Origin: Streptomyces misionensis
Lineage (GTDB): Bacteria; Actinomycetota; Actinomycetes; Streptomycetales; Streptomycetaceae
Assembly (NCBI RefSeq): GCF_900104815.1
Contig: NZ_FNTD01000004.1
Location: 2,062,501 to 2,126,500, forward strand
Length of the DNA: 64,000 nt
Direction of reading: 5' to 3'
The notes beneath the pieces were generated by a model. It did no database searches. It was not told the DNA's origin and was given only the letters and a program-made list of their open reading frames with translations. Shown here piece after piece: positions 43,528 through 52,784 of the stretch. Numbering within the stretch: position 1 is the stretch's first letter; each line of letters opens with the position of its first letter. Made by a program: the position numbers and the translations under genes.

Positions 43528-45126
43528 TCACGCCAGGGTGACGAGGTCCGCGTAGTCGGCGCCCCACAGGTCCTCGATGCCGTCGGGCAGCAGGATGATC
43601 CGCTCCGGCTGGAGCGCCTCCACGGCGCCCTCGTCGTGGGTGACCAGGACGACCGCGCCCTTGTAGGTGCGCAGCGCGCCGAGGATCTCCTCGCGGCTGG
43701 CCGGGTCGAGGTTGTTGGTCGGCTCGTCCAGCAGCAGCACGTTGGCGGAGGAGACCACCAGGGTCGCGAGCGCCAGACGGGTCTTCTCGCCGCCGGAGAG
43801 GACACCGGCGGGCTTGTCGACGTCGTCGCCGGAGAACAGGAACGAGCCGAGCACCTTGCGGACCTCGACCAGGTCCATGTCCGGGGCGGCCGAGCGCATG
43901 TTCTCCAGGACCGTGCGGTCCGGGTCGAGGGTCTCGTGCTCCTGGGCGTAGTAGCCGAGCTTGAGGCCGTGGCCGGGGACGACCTGGCCGGTGTCCGGCC
44001 GCTCCACGCCCGCGAGCAGCCGCAGCAGGGTGGTCTTGCCGGCGCCGTTGAGACCGAGGATGACGACCCGGGAGCCCTTGTCGATGGCCAGGTCGACGTC
44101 GGTGAAGATCTCCAGCGAGCCGTACGACTTCGACAGGCCCTCGGCGGTCAGCGGGGTCCGGCCGCAGGGCGCGGGCTCCGGGAAGCGGAGCTTGGCGACC
44201 TTGTCGGACATCCGGACCTCTTCCAGCCCGGAGAGCAGCTTCTCGGCGCGGCGGGCCATGTTCTGCGCGGCGACCGTCTTGGTGGCCTTGGCGCGCATCT
44301 TGTCGGCCTGGGCGTTGAGCGCGGCGGCCTTCTTCTCGGCGTTGGCCCGCTCCCGCTTGCGGCGCTTCTCGTCGGCCTCGCGCTGCTGCTGGTAGAGCTT
44401 CCAGCCCATGTTGTAGATGTCGATCACGGAGCGGTTGGCGTCCAGGTAGAACACCTTGTTGACGACCGTCTCGACCAGGTCGACGTCGTGGGAGATCACG
44501 ATGAAGCCGCCGCGGTAGGTCTTCAGGTAGTCCCGCAGCCACACGATCGAGTCGGCGTCGAGGTGGTTGGTCGGCTCGTCCAGCAGCAGGGTGTCCGCGT
44601 CGGAGAACAGGATCCGGGCCAGCTCGATACGGCGGCGCTGACCGCCGGAGAGGGTGTGCAGCGGCTGGCCGAGCACCCGGTCGGGCAGGTTCAGCGCGGC
44701 GGCGATGGTGGCGGCCTCGGCCTCGGCGGCGTACCCGCCCTTGGTGAGGAACTCGGTCTCCTGGCGCTCGTACTGCCTGAGCGCCTTCTCGCGGGTGGCG
44801 CCCGTGCCGTTGGCGATGCGCTGCTCGTTCTCGCGCATCTTGCGGATCAGTACGTCGAGGCCGCGGGCGGACAGGACACGGTCACGGGCGAGCACGTCCA
44901 GGTCGCCGGTGCGGGGGTCCTGCGGGAGATAGCCGACCTCGCCGGAGCGGGTGATGGTGCCGGCGGCCGGGATGCCCTCGCCGGCCAGGCACTTGGTGAG
45001 GGTGGTCTTGCCGGCGCCGTTGCGGCCGACGAGGCCGATGCGGTCGCCCTTGGCGACGCGGAAGGTGGCGTTCTCGACGAGGACACGGGCGCCGGCGCGC
45101 AGCTCGATTCCGGTGGCGGAGATCAC
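43528..45126 (-). CDS. ABC-F family ATP-binding protein
   Basis: A 532-residue soluble protein with two ABC ATPase domains and no membrane part. Walker A sites are GRNGAGKTT and GLNGAGKTT, signatures LSGGQRRRIEL and LSGGEKTRLAL, and both Walker B sites end in LLLDEPTN. The linker between the domains (about 235-300) is long, basic and helical (KRRKRERANAEKKAAALNAQADKMRAKATK), the P-site tRNA interaction motif of ABC-F proteins. Members regulate translation or protect ribosomes from antibiotics. The group of this one cannot be fixed by eye. No antibiotic cluster is nearby. Confidence 0.92.
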   Translation of the reverse strand: MISATGIELRAGARVLVENATFRVAKGDRIGLVGRNGAGKTTLTKCLAGEGIPAAGTITRSGEVGYLPQDPRTGDLDVLARDRVLSARGLDVLIRKMRENEQRIANGTGATREKALRQYERQETEFLTKGGYAAEAEAATIAAALNLPDRVLGQPLHTLSGGQRRRIELARILFSDADTLLLDEPTNHLDADSIVWLRDYLKTYRGGFIVISHDVDLVETVVNKVFYLDANRSVIDIYNMGWKLYQQQREADEKRRKRERANAEKKAAALNAQADKMRAKATKTVAAQNMARRAEKLLSGLEEVRMSDKVAKLRFPEPAPCGRTPLTAEGLSKSYGSLEIFTDVDLAIDKGSRVVILGLNGAGKTTLLRLLAGVERPDTGQVVPGHGLKLGYYAQEHETLDPDRTVLENMRSAAPDMDLVEVRKVLGSFLFSGDDVDKPAGVLSGGEKTRLALATLVVSSANVLLLDEPTNNLDPASREEILGALRTYKGAVVLVTHDEGAVEALQPERIILLPDGIEDLWGADYADLVTLA

Positions 45127-45303
45127 GGACAGACTCCTGGGCGTACAGGGATTGGCGGGTGGGCGGCTGAGGACGTTCCCGCCGTCTAATGCGCGAGGAG
45201 AATGGCCATGGGAGGAAGTCTAACGGGGCGGTGCAAGCCGTTTTCCCGCGTCCGCATCCCCGCCGGGCGGGCCGGGGAGAACTCTGCGGGAGGAGTGATC
45301 TGT

Positions 45304-45717
45304 ATGGCGGGTATGGGCGGCGGACGGCCTGGCATCTGTCCCACGCTGCTGTACGCGGACGCGAAGGCGGCGATCCGGCAGCTCACGCAGGGGCTGGGGT
45401 TCACCGAGCTGACGGTGTACGAGGCCGCGGACGGCAAGGTGCTGCACGCCGAGCTGGTGCAGGGCAACGGCGCGGTGATGATCGGCTCCAAGGGCCGCGG
45501 CGGGCCGTTCGACGCGGCGCTGCGGGACGCGGGGCCCGCGGGGGTGTACGTCGTGGTGGACGACGTGGACGCCCACCACCAGCGGGCCGTGGCGCACGGC
45601 GTGGAGATCCTGCTGCCCCCGACGGACCAGGACTACGGCTCCCGGGACTACCTCGCCCGGGACGTCGAGGGCAACATCTGGAGCTTCGGGACGTACGCGC
45701 CGGAGATCGGCGTCTGA
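45304..45717 (+). CDS. VOC-family protein (glyoxalase/bleomycin-resistance-like)
   Basis: A 137-residue VOC-fold protein of the PhnB-like type: LLYADAKAAIRQLTQGLGF at the start, then YVVVDDVDAHHQRAVAHGVEI and GSRDYLARDVEGNIWSFGTY, the usual two beta-alpha-beta modules. Possible metal ligands cannot be assigned with confidence. ATG 45304 has GGGAGGA upstream. It is divergent from the ABC-F gene. Confidence 0.85.
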   Translation: MAGMGGGRPGICPTLLYADAKAAIRQLTQGLGFTELTVYEAADGKVLHAELVQGNGAVMIGSKGRGGPFDAALRDAGPAGVYVVVDDVDAHHQRAVAHGVEILLPPTDQDYGSRDYLARDVEGNIWSFGTYAPEIGV

Positions 45718-45732
45718 GCCGCCCCGCCGGGC

Positions 45733-47142
45733 TCAGCCGCCGGTGTGCACCTGGAACGCGGCCCGGCGCACGGCCTTGGCGAGGGCCGGGTCGGGGTGGG
45801 CGGCGGCGAGGGCGACCAGGACCTGCACGGTGCGCGGGTGGCCGACGGCGCGGACCTCGTCGAGCAGCTGGGGCACGGTGGGCTGCACCGCGGACTCCAG
45901 ATGCCGGACCAGCATCGGCGCCTCGCCGTGGTCGGCGACGGCCGCGGCGGTGTCCACCCACAGCCAGGTGGCCTCCTCGCGGGTGAGAACCTCGTGGGCG
46001 TCCTCCGGGTCGAGGCCGTCGTGCTCGGCGAGCCAGAGCAGCGCGTACGGCCGCAGCGCCGGCTCGTCCACCACGGCCCGCACCTCGGGCTCGGCGGGCG
46101 CGCCGACCACGCGCAGCGCCTCGAAGGCGAGCCCGCGCAGCAGGGCGTCCTCGCCGCGCGCCGCGTCGATCAGCTCGGTGACGGCACTGCCGACGGTGCG
46201 GGCGGCCAGCCAGGCGCGGTACTCGGCGCGGGCCGCGTTGGGGCGCAGCTGGGCGCAGCCGCGCAGCATGTCCTCGGCGGACTGCTCGATGTTGCCGGCC
46301 GGGCTCTGCGCGGCCACGCAGATCTGCTCCAGCTTGACCCACACCGCCCAGCTGCCCAGCGGGGTGAGGGTGGCCTGGCCCGCGCCGTAGGTGAGGGCGC
46401 CGACGGAGGCGAGCGCGCCCAGCGCCCAGTCGAGGAGCGGGGCGAGGGAGGCGGGCGGGACGTCCGTGGCCTCGGCCGGCGCGGCGGGCGGCTCGCTGCC
46501 GGGCTCGTACGTGACCTCGCAGCGTTCGGTGCGCAGTTCGGTGACCCGCTGCTGGAGCAGGTCGAGGAGCTGTTCGACCGGGACCGGCCCGGCGGACAGC
46601 TGGAGGAAGGAGAGCACCTGGGGCATGGCCGAGACGACCTCGGCGACGGCGGCCGGCTCGTGCCCCGCGGGTTCGGGCACGGCGAGCGACCAGGCGTCGA
46701 AGAGGGCGACCCAGCCGCGCAGCACGGCGCTGTCGTCGCGGTCCCAGGCGCGCAGCCGCCAGCCGGGGCGGGCGCTGCCGCCGTGCACCTCGACCAGCCC
46801 GGCGAGACGGGCGGTGTCCCAGTCGGCGCGGACCTGGTCGGCGGTGAGGCCGAGGTCGGCGGCGGCGCGTTCGGCGGTCGCGGTGGAGAGGGTCGCCTTG
46901 CCGTCGGCGGTGGCACCGCCCTGGCCGGGGCCCAGGGCGGTGTCCGCCCAGCGGGCGACGCGGACCGCGCCGGCCAGCCCGCTGCGGGCCATTTTGGCCA
47001 GCTCGGCCCGGGCGGGGGTGCCCTCGGGCGGCCGGGGTGCGGGGCGGCGCGGGTGCCGCTGGTTCACAGCTCTGGGGGCGGCGGCCAGGGGTCGAGGTCG
47101 GACGAGTCGGAGCCTGGAGTCGCGCGGGATACGGGACGTCAC
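45733..47142 (-). CDS. Conserved hypothetical protein, Streptomyces-type
   Basis: A 469-residue, Ala/Leu-rich, predicted all-helical protein with no signal peptide or catalytic motif. It has a winged-helix-looking part near 85-130 (ATAERAAADLGLTADQVRADWDTARLAGLVE) and a C-terminal region of helix pairs that reads like degenerate HEAT-type repeats (RGLAFEALRVVGAPAEPEVRAVVDEPA ... VRAVGHPRTVQVLVALAAAHPDPALAKAVRRAAF). GTG 47142 was preferred over ATG 47217 because GGAAG precedes it. Function unknown. Confidence 0.75.
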   Translation of the reverse strand: MTSRIPRDSRLRLVRPRPLAAAPRAVNQRHPRRPAPRPPEGTPARAELAKMARSGLAGAVRVARWADTALGPGQGGATADGKATLSTATAERAAADLGLTADQVRADWDTARLAGLVEVHGGSARPGWRLRAWDRDDSAVLRGWVALFDAWSLAVPEPAGHEPAAVAEVVSAMPQVLSFLQLSAGPVPVEQLLDLLQQRVTELRTERCEVTYEPGSEPPAAPAEATDVPPASLAPLLDWALGALASVGALTYGAGQATLTPLGSWAVWVKLEQICVAAQSPAGNIEQSAEDMLRGCAQLRPNAARAEYRAWLAARTVGSAVTELIDAARGEDALLRGLAFEALRVVGAPAEPEVRAVVDEPALRPYALLWLAEHDGLDPEDAHEVLTREEATWLWVDTAAAVADHGEAPMLVRHLESAVQPTVPQLLDEVRAVGHPRTVQVLVALAAAHPDPALAKAVRRAAFQVHTGG

Positions 47143-47285
47143 AGGGGCAGTCTTCCGGTTGACGGTCCGAAAACCCAAACGGAATGTCACGGCGGGCGAC
47201 GGGGCTGGCCAAGGCACCGGGTTCCGCGGGGGCCGGGCGGGCGCGTTTCGGCCATTCCCAGGGCCCTAACCGGAACGGCCGGACC

Positions 47286-47314
47286 GCAGGGGCGCGCGCC
47301 TGGCGCGCCCCTGC
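47286..47314 (-). terminator. Hairpin after the alpha/beta hydrolase gene
   Basis: A perfect 11-bp GC-rich stem (47286-47296 with 47304-47314) and 7-nt loop, 9 bp beyond the minus-strand stop codon. No T tract. Confidence 0.6.
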
Positions 47315-47322
47315 GTGCGCCG

Positions 47323-48450
47323 TCACATCAGCGGGGTGAGGAAGCGCCGCAGACGCTCCTCGTACTGCTCCGGGTCGGGGTTCCACATCGCCGCGTGCGG
47401 GGCGCCCGGGACGGTGTGCAGGGCGACGCGGTCGGGGCGGCGCTCGGCGAGCATCCGGGAGAACTCCCAGGGGGCCACGCGGTCGCCGGGGCCGTGGATG
47501 ATCAGGGTGGGTACGTCGAGCCGCTCGGGGTCGGTGATCTCGGCGACCCGGTCGGCGTGCAGCCCGGCGCGGCCCTGTGCGGCGCGCACCGCGAGCGGCA
47601 GCAGCGGGGGCGGGGTGTGCCGGGCGCGGGCGAGGGCGCGCAGCGTGGCCTCCCAGCTGAGCACCGGGGAGTCGAGGACGAGGCCGGCGATGCGGTCGCG
47701 CACCGCGGAGTGCTCGGCGGCGCGCAGGGCCATGGTGGCGCCGGTGGACCAGCCGAGCAGGATGACGCGGCGGGCGCCGTGGCGGACGGCGTGGCGGATC
47801 GCCGCGTCCACGTCCCGCCACTCGGTCTCGCCGAAGTGGTTCAGGCCGTCGGCGGGGCGGGGGGCGCCGAGGTCGCCGCGGTAGGCGAGGGCGAGGACCG
47901 GCAGGTGGCGGCCGTTCAGGAACCCCATGAGGTTCATGGCGTGTTCGCGGGTGGTGCCCAGGCCGTGCACCGCGATCACCCAGACGTCCCGGTTGCCGGG
48001 CAGGAACCAGGCGGGCAGGGTGCCGAGTTCGCCGGGCACGTCGACGTCGGCGTGGTCGAGGCCGAGGGCGGTGCGCGGGTTGCCGACGTGGAGGTTCGGG
48101 GTGAGCCACACGGAGTCGCCGGGGGCGAGGGTGCCGTGGGTGACGCGGTCGAGGCGGCGTACGACGGTGTCGGCGGTGTGCCCGGTGCCCGCGAGGACGG
48201 GGCCGACGACCGCGTGGGAGCCGTCGCCCGCCAGGCCGTAGGAGCCGGGGCGCAGGGAGGCCAGGTCCCGGGTGAGGGTGATCTGGCCGGCGGCGGTGCC
48301 GTGCACGGTGAGCCGGGGTTCGGTGGGCAGCGGGCGGCTGCCGGTGGTCTTCAGCGCGGCGTCGCTGGCGAGCCGCCCGGCGGCCACGGACGCCATGCCG
48401 GCGGCGAGTACGGCGGTGACTGCGGCGGCGGCCGCTTTGACGGTGCGCAC
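47323..48450 (-). CDS. Alpha/beta hydrolase, membrane-anchored or secreted
   Basis: A 375-residue hydrolase. The N-terminus (VRTVKAAAAAVTAVLAAGMASVAAG) is a signal peptide or membrane anchor. The hydrolase domain (about 145-370) has the oxyanion-type VHGLGTTREH, the nucleophile elbow GWSTGAT, the later Asp in IIHGPGDRVAPW and a C-terminal His in PGAPHAAMW. Substrate unknown. GTG 48450 was chosen; the frame stays open far upstream, but that part has no protein-like features. Confidence 0.85.
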   Translation of the reverse strand: MRTVKAAAAAVTAVLAAGMASVAAGRLASDAALKTTGSRPLPTEPRLTVHGTAAGQITLTRDLASLRPGSYGLAGDGSHAVVGPVLAGTGHTADTVVRRLDRVTHGTLAPGDSVWLTPNLHVGNPRTALGLDHADVDVPGELGTLPAWFLPGNRDVWVIAVHGLGTTREHAMNLMGFLNGRHLPVLALAYRGDLGAPRPADGLNHFGETEWRDVDAAIRHAVRHGARRVILLGWSTGATMALRAAEHSAVRDRIAGLVLDSPVLSWEATLRALARARHTPPPLLPLAVRAAQGRAGLHADRVAEITDPERLDVPTLIIHGPGDRVAPWEFSRMLAERRPDRVALHTVPGAPHAAMWNPDPEQYEERLRRFLTPLM

Positions 48451-49135
48451 CCCATCAGTGTCCCGGCGGCCCCGGAGCCCGGCCAGCGGAGCCGGGGAGG
48501 AGGGTGACGGGCGCGCGGCCGCGGGCGGTCCGGGCGGCACCGGGACGGCGCGGGGCGCCCGGGCGGCGGCCGCGGCGGCGGGACTCCGGCCGCCGGGGAA
48601 CGGGTCCGCCCGGCGCCGGGAGCCTGCCCGGCGGCGTGTGGCGGGCGGGCCCACGAGGCGCCGGCCGCGCGCCACGGCGAACCAGGCCGCGAGCCCCCGC
48701 GGGGAGACCGGGGCGAGCGGGCCCGGGAGGGGCTGGCGCAGGACGCGGGCGAGTCGGTCCGGGAGCCGGCGGGGGGCCTTGGCGGGCTGGTTCGTGCCGA
48801 GGCGGCCCGGTGCGGCGGGGCCGTGCGCGCGGCCCCGGCGGCCGGGTGCGGGCCGGTCCCCCGTGCCCGGGCGCGGGACGGGGCCACGCCGGGGAGCGGC
48901 GGCCTGGCGCGGGGGCGAGGAAGGCCGGCTCGCCGGGTCCCGGTGCCGGAGCGAGGCGAGCCGGGCCGCGAGACGGCGGCGGGCATGAGCCGGCGCGCCG
49001 GTGTCGCGGCGGCGGGGCGAGGAGGCCGGGGTCACCCGGCTACGGGCCGCACCGGTGGCCGGGGACCGGCGGAGTCCACCGGGCGTGCCCGGTGCGGGGC
49101 GGTCGGGGGCAGCAGGGACGGGGAGCATGGGGCGG
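48451..49135. other. 685-bp very GC-rich gene-free region
   Basis: Open frames cross the region on both strands, but all give Arg/Gly/Ala/Pro-rich products with no domain. I see no clear gene, promoter or strong terminator. The 3' edge abuts the aldolase stop codon. Confidence 0.6.
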
Positions 49136-49795
49136 TCACCTCCGTTGGCCGTATCCCTTCAGGCGTTCCCCGACCTCGGCGAGTTGTGCCTCCGTCAGCA
49201 AAGAGGGGGTCAGACCCGGCACGGAGGAGGCCGTCAGCCACAGCCGGCACATCCACTCCAGCTGGGCGGTGCGGTCGTAGGCCTGGTCGAGGGTGGCGCC
49301 GTAGGTGATGGTGCCGTGGTTGCGCAGCAGGCAGCCGGAGCGGCCGGCCAGGGCGCGGAGCATGTTCTCGGCCAGTTCGTCGGTGCCGTACGTGGCGTAG
49401 GGCGCGACCCGGACCGGTCCGCCGAGGGCCGCGGCCATGTAGTGGACCAGTGGCAGCTCGGTCACCAGCGTGGAGACGGCCGTCGCGTGCACGGCGTGGG
49501 TGTGCACGATCGCGCGGGCCTCGGTGCTGCGGTAGACGGCGAGGTGCATGGGCAGCTCGCTGGTCGGCACCAGCGTGCCGAGCACCTGACGGCCGGTGAG
49601 GTCCACACCGGTGATGTCGTCCGGGCCCAGCCGGTCGTAGGGCACGCCCGAGGGAGTGACCAGCACCACGTCCCCGACGCGCGCGGAGACGTTGCCCGAG
49701 GTACCGACGACCAGTCCGTCGGCCACGCTCCGCCGCGCCGTCGCGACCAATGCCGCCCACCGGCCCGCCGTTTCCTCGTTCACCTCTGCGCGCAC
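49136..49795 (-). CDS. Class II aldolase/adducin family protein
   Basis: A 219-residue protein of the fuculose-phosphate aldolase type. GLVVGTSGNVSARVGD is the N-terminal phosphate-binding motif, SELPMHLAVYR and IVHTHAVHATA give the zinc-binding His residues, and a further His lies in LLRNHGTITYG. Members cleave sugar phosphates or act as decarboxylases or epimerases. The GTG at 49795 follows a GGACGGG ribosome-binding site; GTG 49783 is an alternative. No sugar operon is adjacent. Confidence 0.9.
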   Translation of the reverse strand: MRAEVNEETAGRWAALVATARRSVADGLVVGTSGNVSARVGDVVLVTPSGVPYDRLGPDDITGVDLTGRQVLGTLVPTSELPMHLAVYRSTEARAIVHTHAVHATAVSTLVTELPLVHYMAAALGGPVRVAPYATYGTDELAENMLRALAGRSGCLLRNHGTITYGATLDQAYDRTAQLEWMCRLWLTASSVPGLTPSLLTEAQLAEVGERLKGYGQRR

Positions 49796-50049
49796 CCCGT
49801 CCGCCCTTCCTCGCCCGTCCCGCGGCTCCGCGGTCTCGCCGTGATCCTGCCAGCCACCCCCGCGGCGGGCGGCCGTTCGGCGTACCTCTGTCCGAGATCC
49901 CGCACCCCGAAAGGGTGCATATCGCGGCAAAACACCAGCAATCTACGCCGATTCGATGATCAACCGCCCTTGAATGAGCCCTCCTTGCCCGCCCGGCGAC
50001 CCGCTCGTCCGCCACGACCTGGTCGTCCGTCACCCCGGGGAGACGGCAC

Positions 50050-50799
50050 ATGGCCCGCACCCTCCTCCGTCGCCGCGCCGGTGCCCTCGCCGCGGCCGCG
50101 GCGGCGCTCGTCCTCACCTGCGCCCCGACCGCCTCGGCCGGTCCCCCGGACCGGGCCGCGAACCAGCCCCGGGGGCACGACGTGTCCTCCCACCAGAAGC
50201 GCGTGGACTGGCAGTCCGCGCAGGACGACGGCGCCCGCTTCGTCTACGTCAAGGCGACCGAGGCCACGGGCTACCGCAACCCCTACTTCGACCAGCAGTA
50301 CGACGGGGCGCGTGAGGCCGGCCTGATCCGGGGCGCCTACCACTTCGCGCTGCCGGACCGCTCCTCCGGCGCCCGGCAGGCCGCGTACTTCGTGGCGCAC
50401 GGCGGGGACTGGCGGGCCGACGGCTGGACGCTGCCGCCCGCGCTGGACATCGAGTACAACCCGTACAGCGCGAGGCACAAGTGCTACGGGCTGAGCAAGA
50501 AGAAGATGACGAAGTGGATCTGGTCCTTCAGCGACGAGATCCGGCGCGAGACCGGCCGCCGGCCTGTGATCTACACCACCTCGCAGTGGTGGAAGCTCTG
50601 CACCGGCAACAGCCGCGCCTTCGCCTCCACCCACCCCCTGTGGGTGGCCCGCCACGGCACCTCCGGGCCGGGCAGGCTGCCGGGCGGCTGGCGGTACTGG
50701 ACCTTCTGGCAGTACGACACCGCCGGCCGGCTGCCGGGTGACCAGAATCTCTTCAACGGCACCGCCGGCCGGCTGCGGACCTTCGCGCTGGGCTGGTAA
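50050..50799 (+). CDS. Secreted GH25 lysozyme
   Basis: A 249-residue muramidase. A signal peptide covers about 1-30. The GH25 domain (about 40-245) has the catalytic Asp region HDVSSHQKRVDW, FVYVKATEATGY, and LDIEYNPY with the second acidic pair. It ends WTFWQYDTAGRLPGD..LF. The family cleaves peptidoglycan between MurNAc and GlcNAc. Cysteines in KCYGL and KLCTG may form a disulfide. It is transcribed alone, opposite to the aldolase gene. Confidence 0.93.
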   Translation: MARTLLRRRAGALAAAAAALVLTCAPTASAGPPDRAANQPRGHDVSSHQKRVDWQSAQDDGARFVYVKATEATGYRNPYFDQQYDGAREAGLIRGAYHFALPDRSSGARQAAYFVAHGGDWRADGWTLPPALDIEYNPYSARHKCYGLSKKKMTKWIWSFSDEIRRETGRRPVIYTTSQWWKLCTGNSRAFASTHPLWVARHGTSGPGRLPGGWRYWTFWQYDTAGRLPGDQNLFNGTAGRLRTFALGW

Positions 50800-50885
50800 C
50801 CCAAGGGACGCCTGGGCGCGCCCGGGACGGGAGGCGAAAACGGAGGCCCACACCCCCCGTTACGGACACCCTCGTGCCCGTCCCA

Positions 50886-50907
50886 GTTCATCTTCCGTTC
50901 ACCCAGG
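50886..50907 (+). promoter_or_regulatory. PHO box upstream of pit
   Basis: Two adjacent 11-nt direct repeat units, GTTCATCTTCC (50886-50896) and GTTCACCCAGG (50897-50907), match the Streptomyces PhoP operator consensus (GTTCACC repeats of 11 nt). A further GTTCATC lies at 50916. The box is about 50 bp upstream of the pit start. Confidence 0.85.
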
Positions 50908-50954
50908 TTGCCTACGTTCATCCAGCCAACGACCTCGAACGATTGCCTGGGTAA

Positions 50955-52211
50955 ATGGAAAGCTTCTCGCTGATCCTCGCGATTGTGGTGGTGACCGCAC
51001 TCGCGTTTGATTTCACGAACGGTTTCCACGACACCGCGAACGCGATGGCCACCACCATCTCCACAGGCGCCATGAAGCCGAAGCTCGCGGTGGCCATGTC
51101 CGCCTCCCTCAACCTGGTGGGCGCCTTCCTCTCCGTGGAGGTCGCCAACACGATCTCCAAGGGTCTCGTCGACGAGAGCGGCATCCGTCCCGAGGTCATC
51201 TTCGCCGCCCTGGTCGGCGCGATCCTCTGGAACCTGGTGACCTGGCTGGTGGGCCTGCCCTCCAGTTCCTCCCACGCCCTGATGGGCGGTCTGATCGGCG
51301 CCGCCGTCGCCTCCGCCGGATTCGGCGCCGTGCACGGCGGCGTCCTGGTGACCAAGGTGCTGCTGCCCGCGGTCGCGGCGCCGGTCGTCGCGGGCATCGC
51401 CTCGATGGTCGCCACCCGGTCCTCCTACGGCATCGGCGGCAAGACCGAGGGCGTGGCCACCCGCAAGGGCTACCGCACCGGCCAGGTCGCCTCCGCCGCC
51501 CTGGTCTCCCTCGCGCACGGCACCAACGACGCGCAGAAGACGATGGGCATCATCACCCTCGCACTGATCGCGGGCGGCGCCATCTCCCCCGGCTCCAACC
51601 CTCCCACCTGGGTGATCCTCTCCGCGGGTCTGGCCATCGCGGCCGGCACCTACATCGGCGGCTGGCGCATCATCCGCACCATGGGCACCGGCCTGACCGA
51701 CCTGGAGCCCCGTCAGGGCTTCGCCGCCCAGACCAGCGCCGCGACGGCCATCCTGGCCTCCTCCCACCTCGGCTTCTCCCTCTCCACCACCCACGTCGTC
51801 TCCGGCGCCGTGATGGGCGCGGGCCTGGGCCGCAAGGGCGGCGTGGTCCGCTGGTCCACCGCCACCCGCATGGCCGTCGCCTGGGTGCTCACCCTGCCGG
51901 CCGCCGCCCTGGTCGGCGCGGGCGCCGAGGCCGTCACCGAGCTGGGCGACTGGGGCACCGCCGTGGTCGCCGTCTTCCTGGTCGCCGCGAGCGCCTGGAT
52001 CTACAAGCTGTCCCGCCGCGAGGTCATCGACCACACCAACGTGGTCGCCGACCCGCCCGCGGAGCCCTCCGGCGTGGTCACCACCGCCATCGCCGCGGTG
52101 ACCCCGCCCCCGGCGGGCACCGTCGCCGACGGCCTGACCGCCACCATCCCGGCCCCGGCCGCCGAACCGGCGGCCACCGCCCCGGCCGTCCCGCCGGCCG
52201 CCACCGTCTGA
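50955..52211 (+). CDS. Low-affinity inorganic phosphate transporter (Pit family, PitH2-like)
   Basis: A 418-residue permease with about ten helices. Family motifs are DFTNGFHDTANAMATTISTG near the N-terminus and the repeat GTNDAQKTMGIITLAL in the middle, with SSTTHVVSGAVMGAG-like sequence between them (SLSTTHVVSGAVMGAG). The C-terminal tail is Pro/Ala-rich. A PHO box is in front of it, as known for pitH2 in S. coelicolor (SCO1845), which also lies before the cobalamin genes. Phosphate or zinc-phosphate transport is expected. The small membrane gene follows. Confidence 0.93.
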   Translation: MESFSLILAIVVVTALAFDFTNGFHDTANAMATTISTGAMKPKLAVAMSASLNLVGAFLSVEVANTISKGLVDESGIRPEVIFAALVGAILWNLVTWLVGLPSSSSHALMGGLIGAAVASAGFGAVHGGVLVTKVLLPAVAAPVVAGIASMVATRSSYGIGGKTEGVATRKGYRTGQVASAALVSLAHGTNDAQKTMGIITLALIAGGAISPGSNPPTWVILSAGLAIAAGTYIGGWRIIRTMGTGLTDLEPRQGFAAQTSAATAILASSHLGFSLSTTHVVSGAVMGAGLGRKGGVVRWSTATRMAVAWVLTLPAAALVGAGAEAVTELGDWGTAVVAVFLVAASAWIYKLSRREVIDHTNVVADPPAEPSGVVTTAIAAVTPPPAGTVADGLTATIPAPAAEPAATAPAVPPAATV

Positions 52212-52245
52212 TCCCCGCGCCCCCGTTCACCAAGGAAGCATCCCC

Positions 52246-52473
52246 ATGAAGATCGACTGGGCGGCCATCGGCTCCGTCTTCGGCGTCAGCCTCGTGTTCA
52301 CGGTGGGCCTGGTGGCCCTGTTCACCCTCGGGGTCAACGGCCTGGCCAAGCGCGAGAAGGCCGCCGCCCAGGGCGAGTCCGCGGCGCTCGCCGTCACCGG
52401 CGCCTACGTCTGCTTCGCGGCGTGCGCGGCCGCGGTGGCGTACGGCATCGTCCTGATCGTCTCCAAGTCCTGA
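52246..52473 (+). CDS. Small membrane protein downstream of pit
   Basis: A 75-residue protein with two hydrophobic segments (about 8-28 and 48-70) separated by a charged loop (LAKREKAAAQGE). It lies 34 bp after pit on the same strand, with AAGGAAG upstream, and is followed by a hairpin, so the two form an operon. A small gene at this position is also known after pitH2 in S. coelicolor. Role unknown; an accessory function for the transporter is plausible. Confidence 0.85.
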   Translation: MKIDWAAIGSVFGVSLVFTVGLVALFTLGVNGLAKREKAAAQGESAALAVTGAYVCFAACAAAVAYGIVLIVSKS

Positions 52474-52499
52474 CCGCACGGCCCCACTCGACGGCACAC

Positions 52500-52541
52500 C
52501 CGAAGGCTCCCGCGCGCCCCTCGCGCGCCGGGGCCTTCGGC
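52500..52541 (+). terminator. Terminator of the pit operon
   Basis: An 8-bp outer stem (52500-52507 with 52533-52540) enclosing an inner CGCGCG pairing (52511-52516 with 52522-52527). It isolates the pit operon from the riboswitch that begins shortly after. Confidence 0.65.
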
Positions 52542-52594
52542 GTGCCCGTACCGTGGCGTGATGTGGGCATCCGCACACTCCCGCAGGTCAACGG

Positions 52595-52735
52595 CAAGTT
52601 GACGGCCGTTCCGGGCACGTGGTGGACTGCCCAGGCCATGTAGGGCGGCAGAAGAGGAAGCCGGTGCGAATCCGGCGCGGTCCCGCCACTGTCACCGGGG
52701 TGAACACCCCGGGAGCCAGGAACTCTCGCCGCCCG
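52595..52735 (+). promoter_or_regulatory. Cobalamin riboswitch
   Basis: The conserved core is easily read: GAAGCCGGTGCGAATCCGGC (52657-52676) followed by GCGGTCCCGCCACTGT, and the B12 box AGCCAGGA at 52714-52721. Cobalamin binding normally hides the downstream ribosome-binding site or favours termination. It precedes the cobD gene of a B12 synthesis operon, so it gives end-product repression. The exact borders are estimated. Confidence 0.95.
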
Positions 52736-52784
52736 TTTTCTTCGTACCAGGGCGCGGACACCCTGAGTGAGGACCTGTATCGCC

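Noticed and set aside
43528..45126. ABC-F gene as an antibiotic self-resistance gene of a biosynthetic cluster
   Set aside because: No biosynthetic genes flank it; all neighbours are housekeeping or small regulatory genes.
48504..49308. Several overlapping frames in the 48.5-49.3 kb region
   Set aside because: All give Arg/Gly/Pro-rich products on both strands with no similarity to known proteins.
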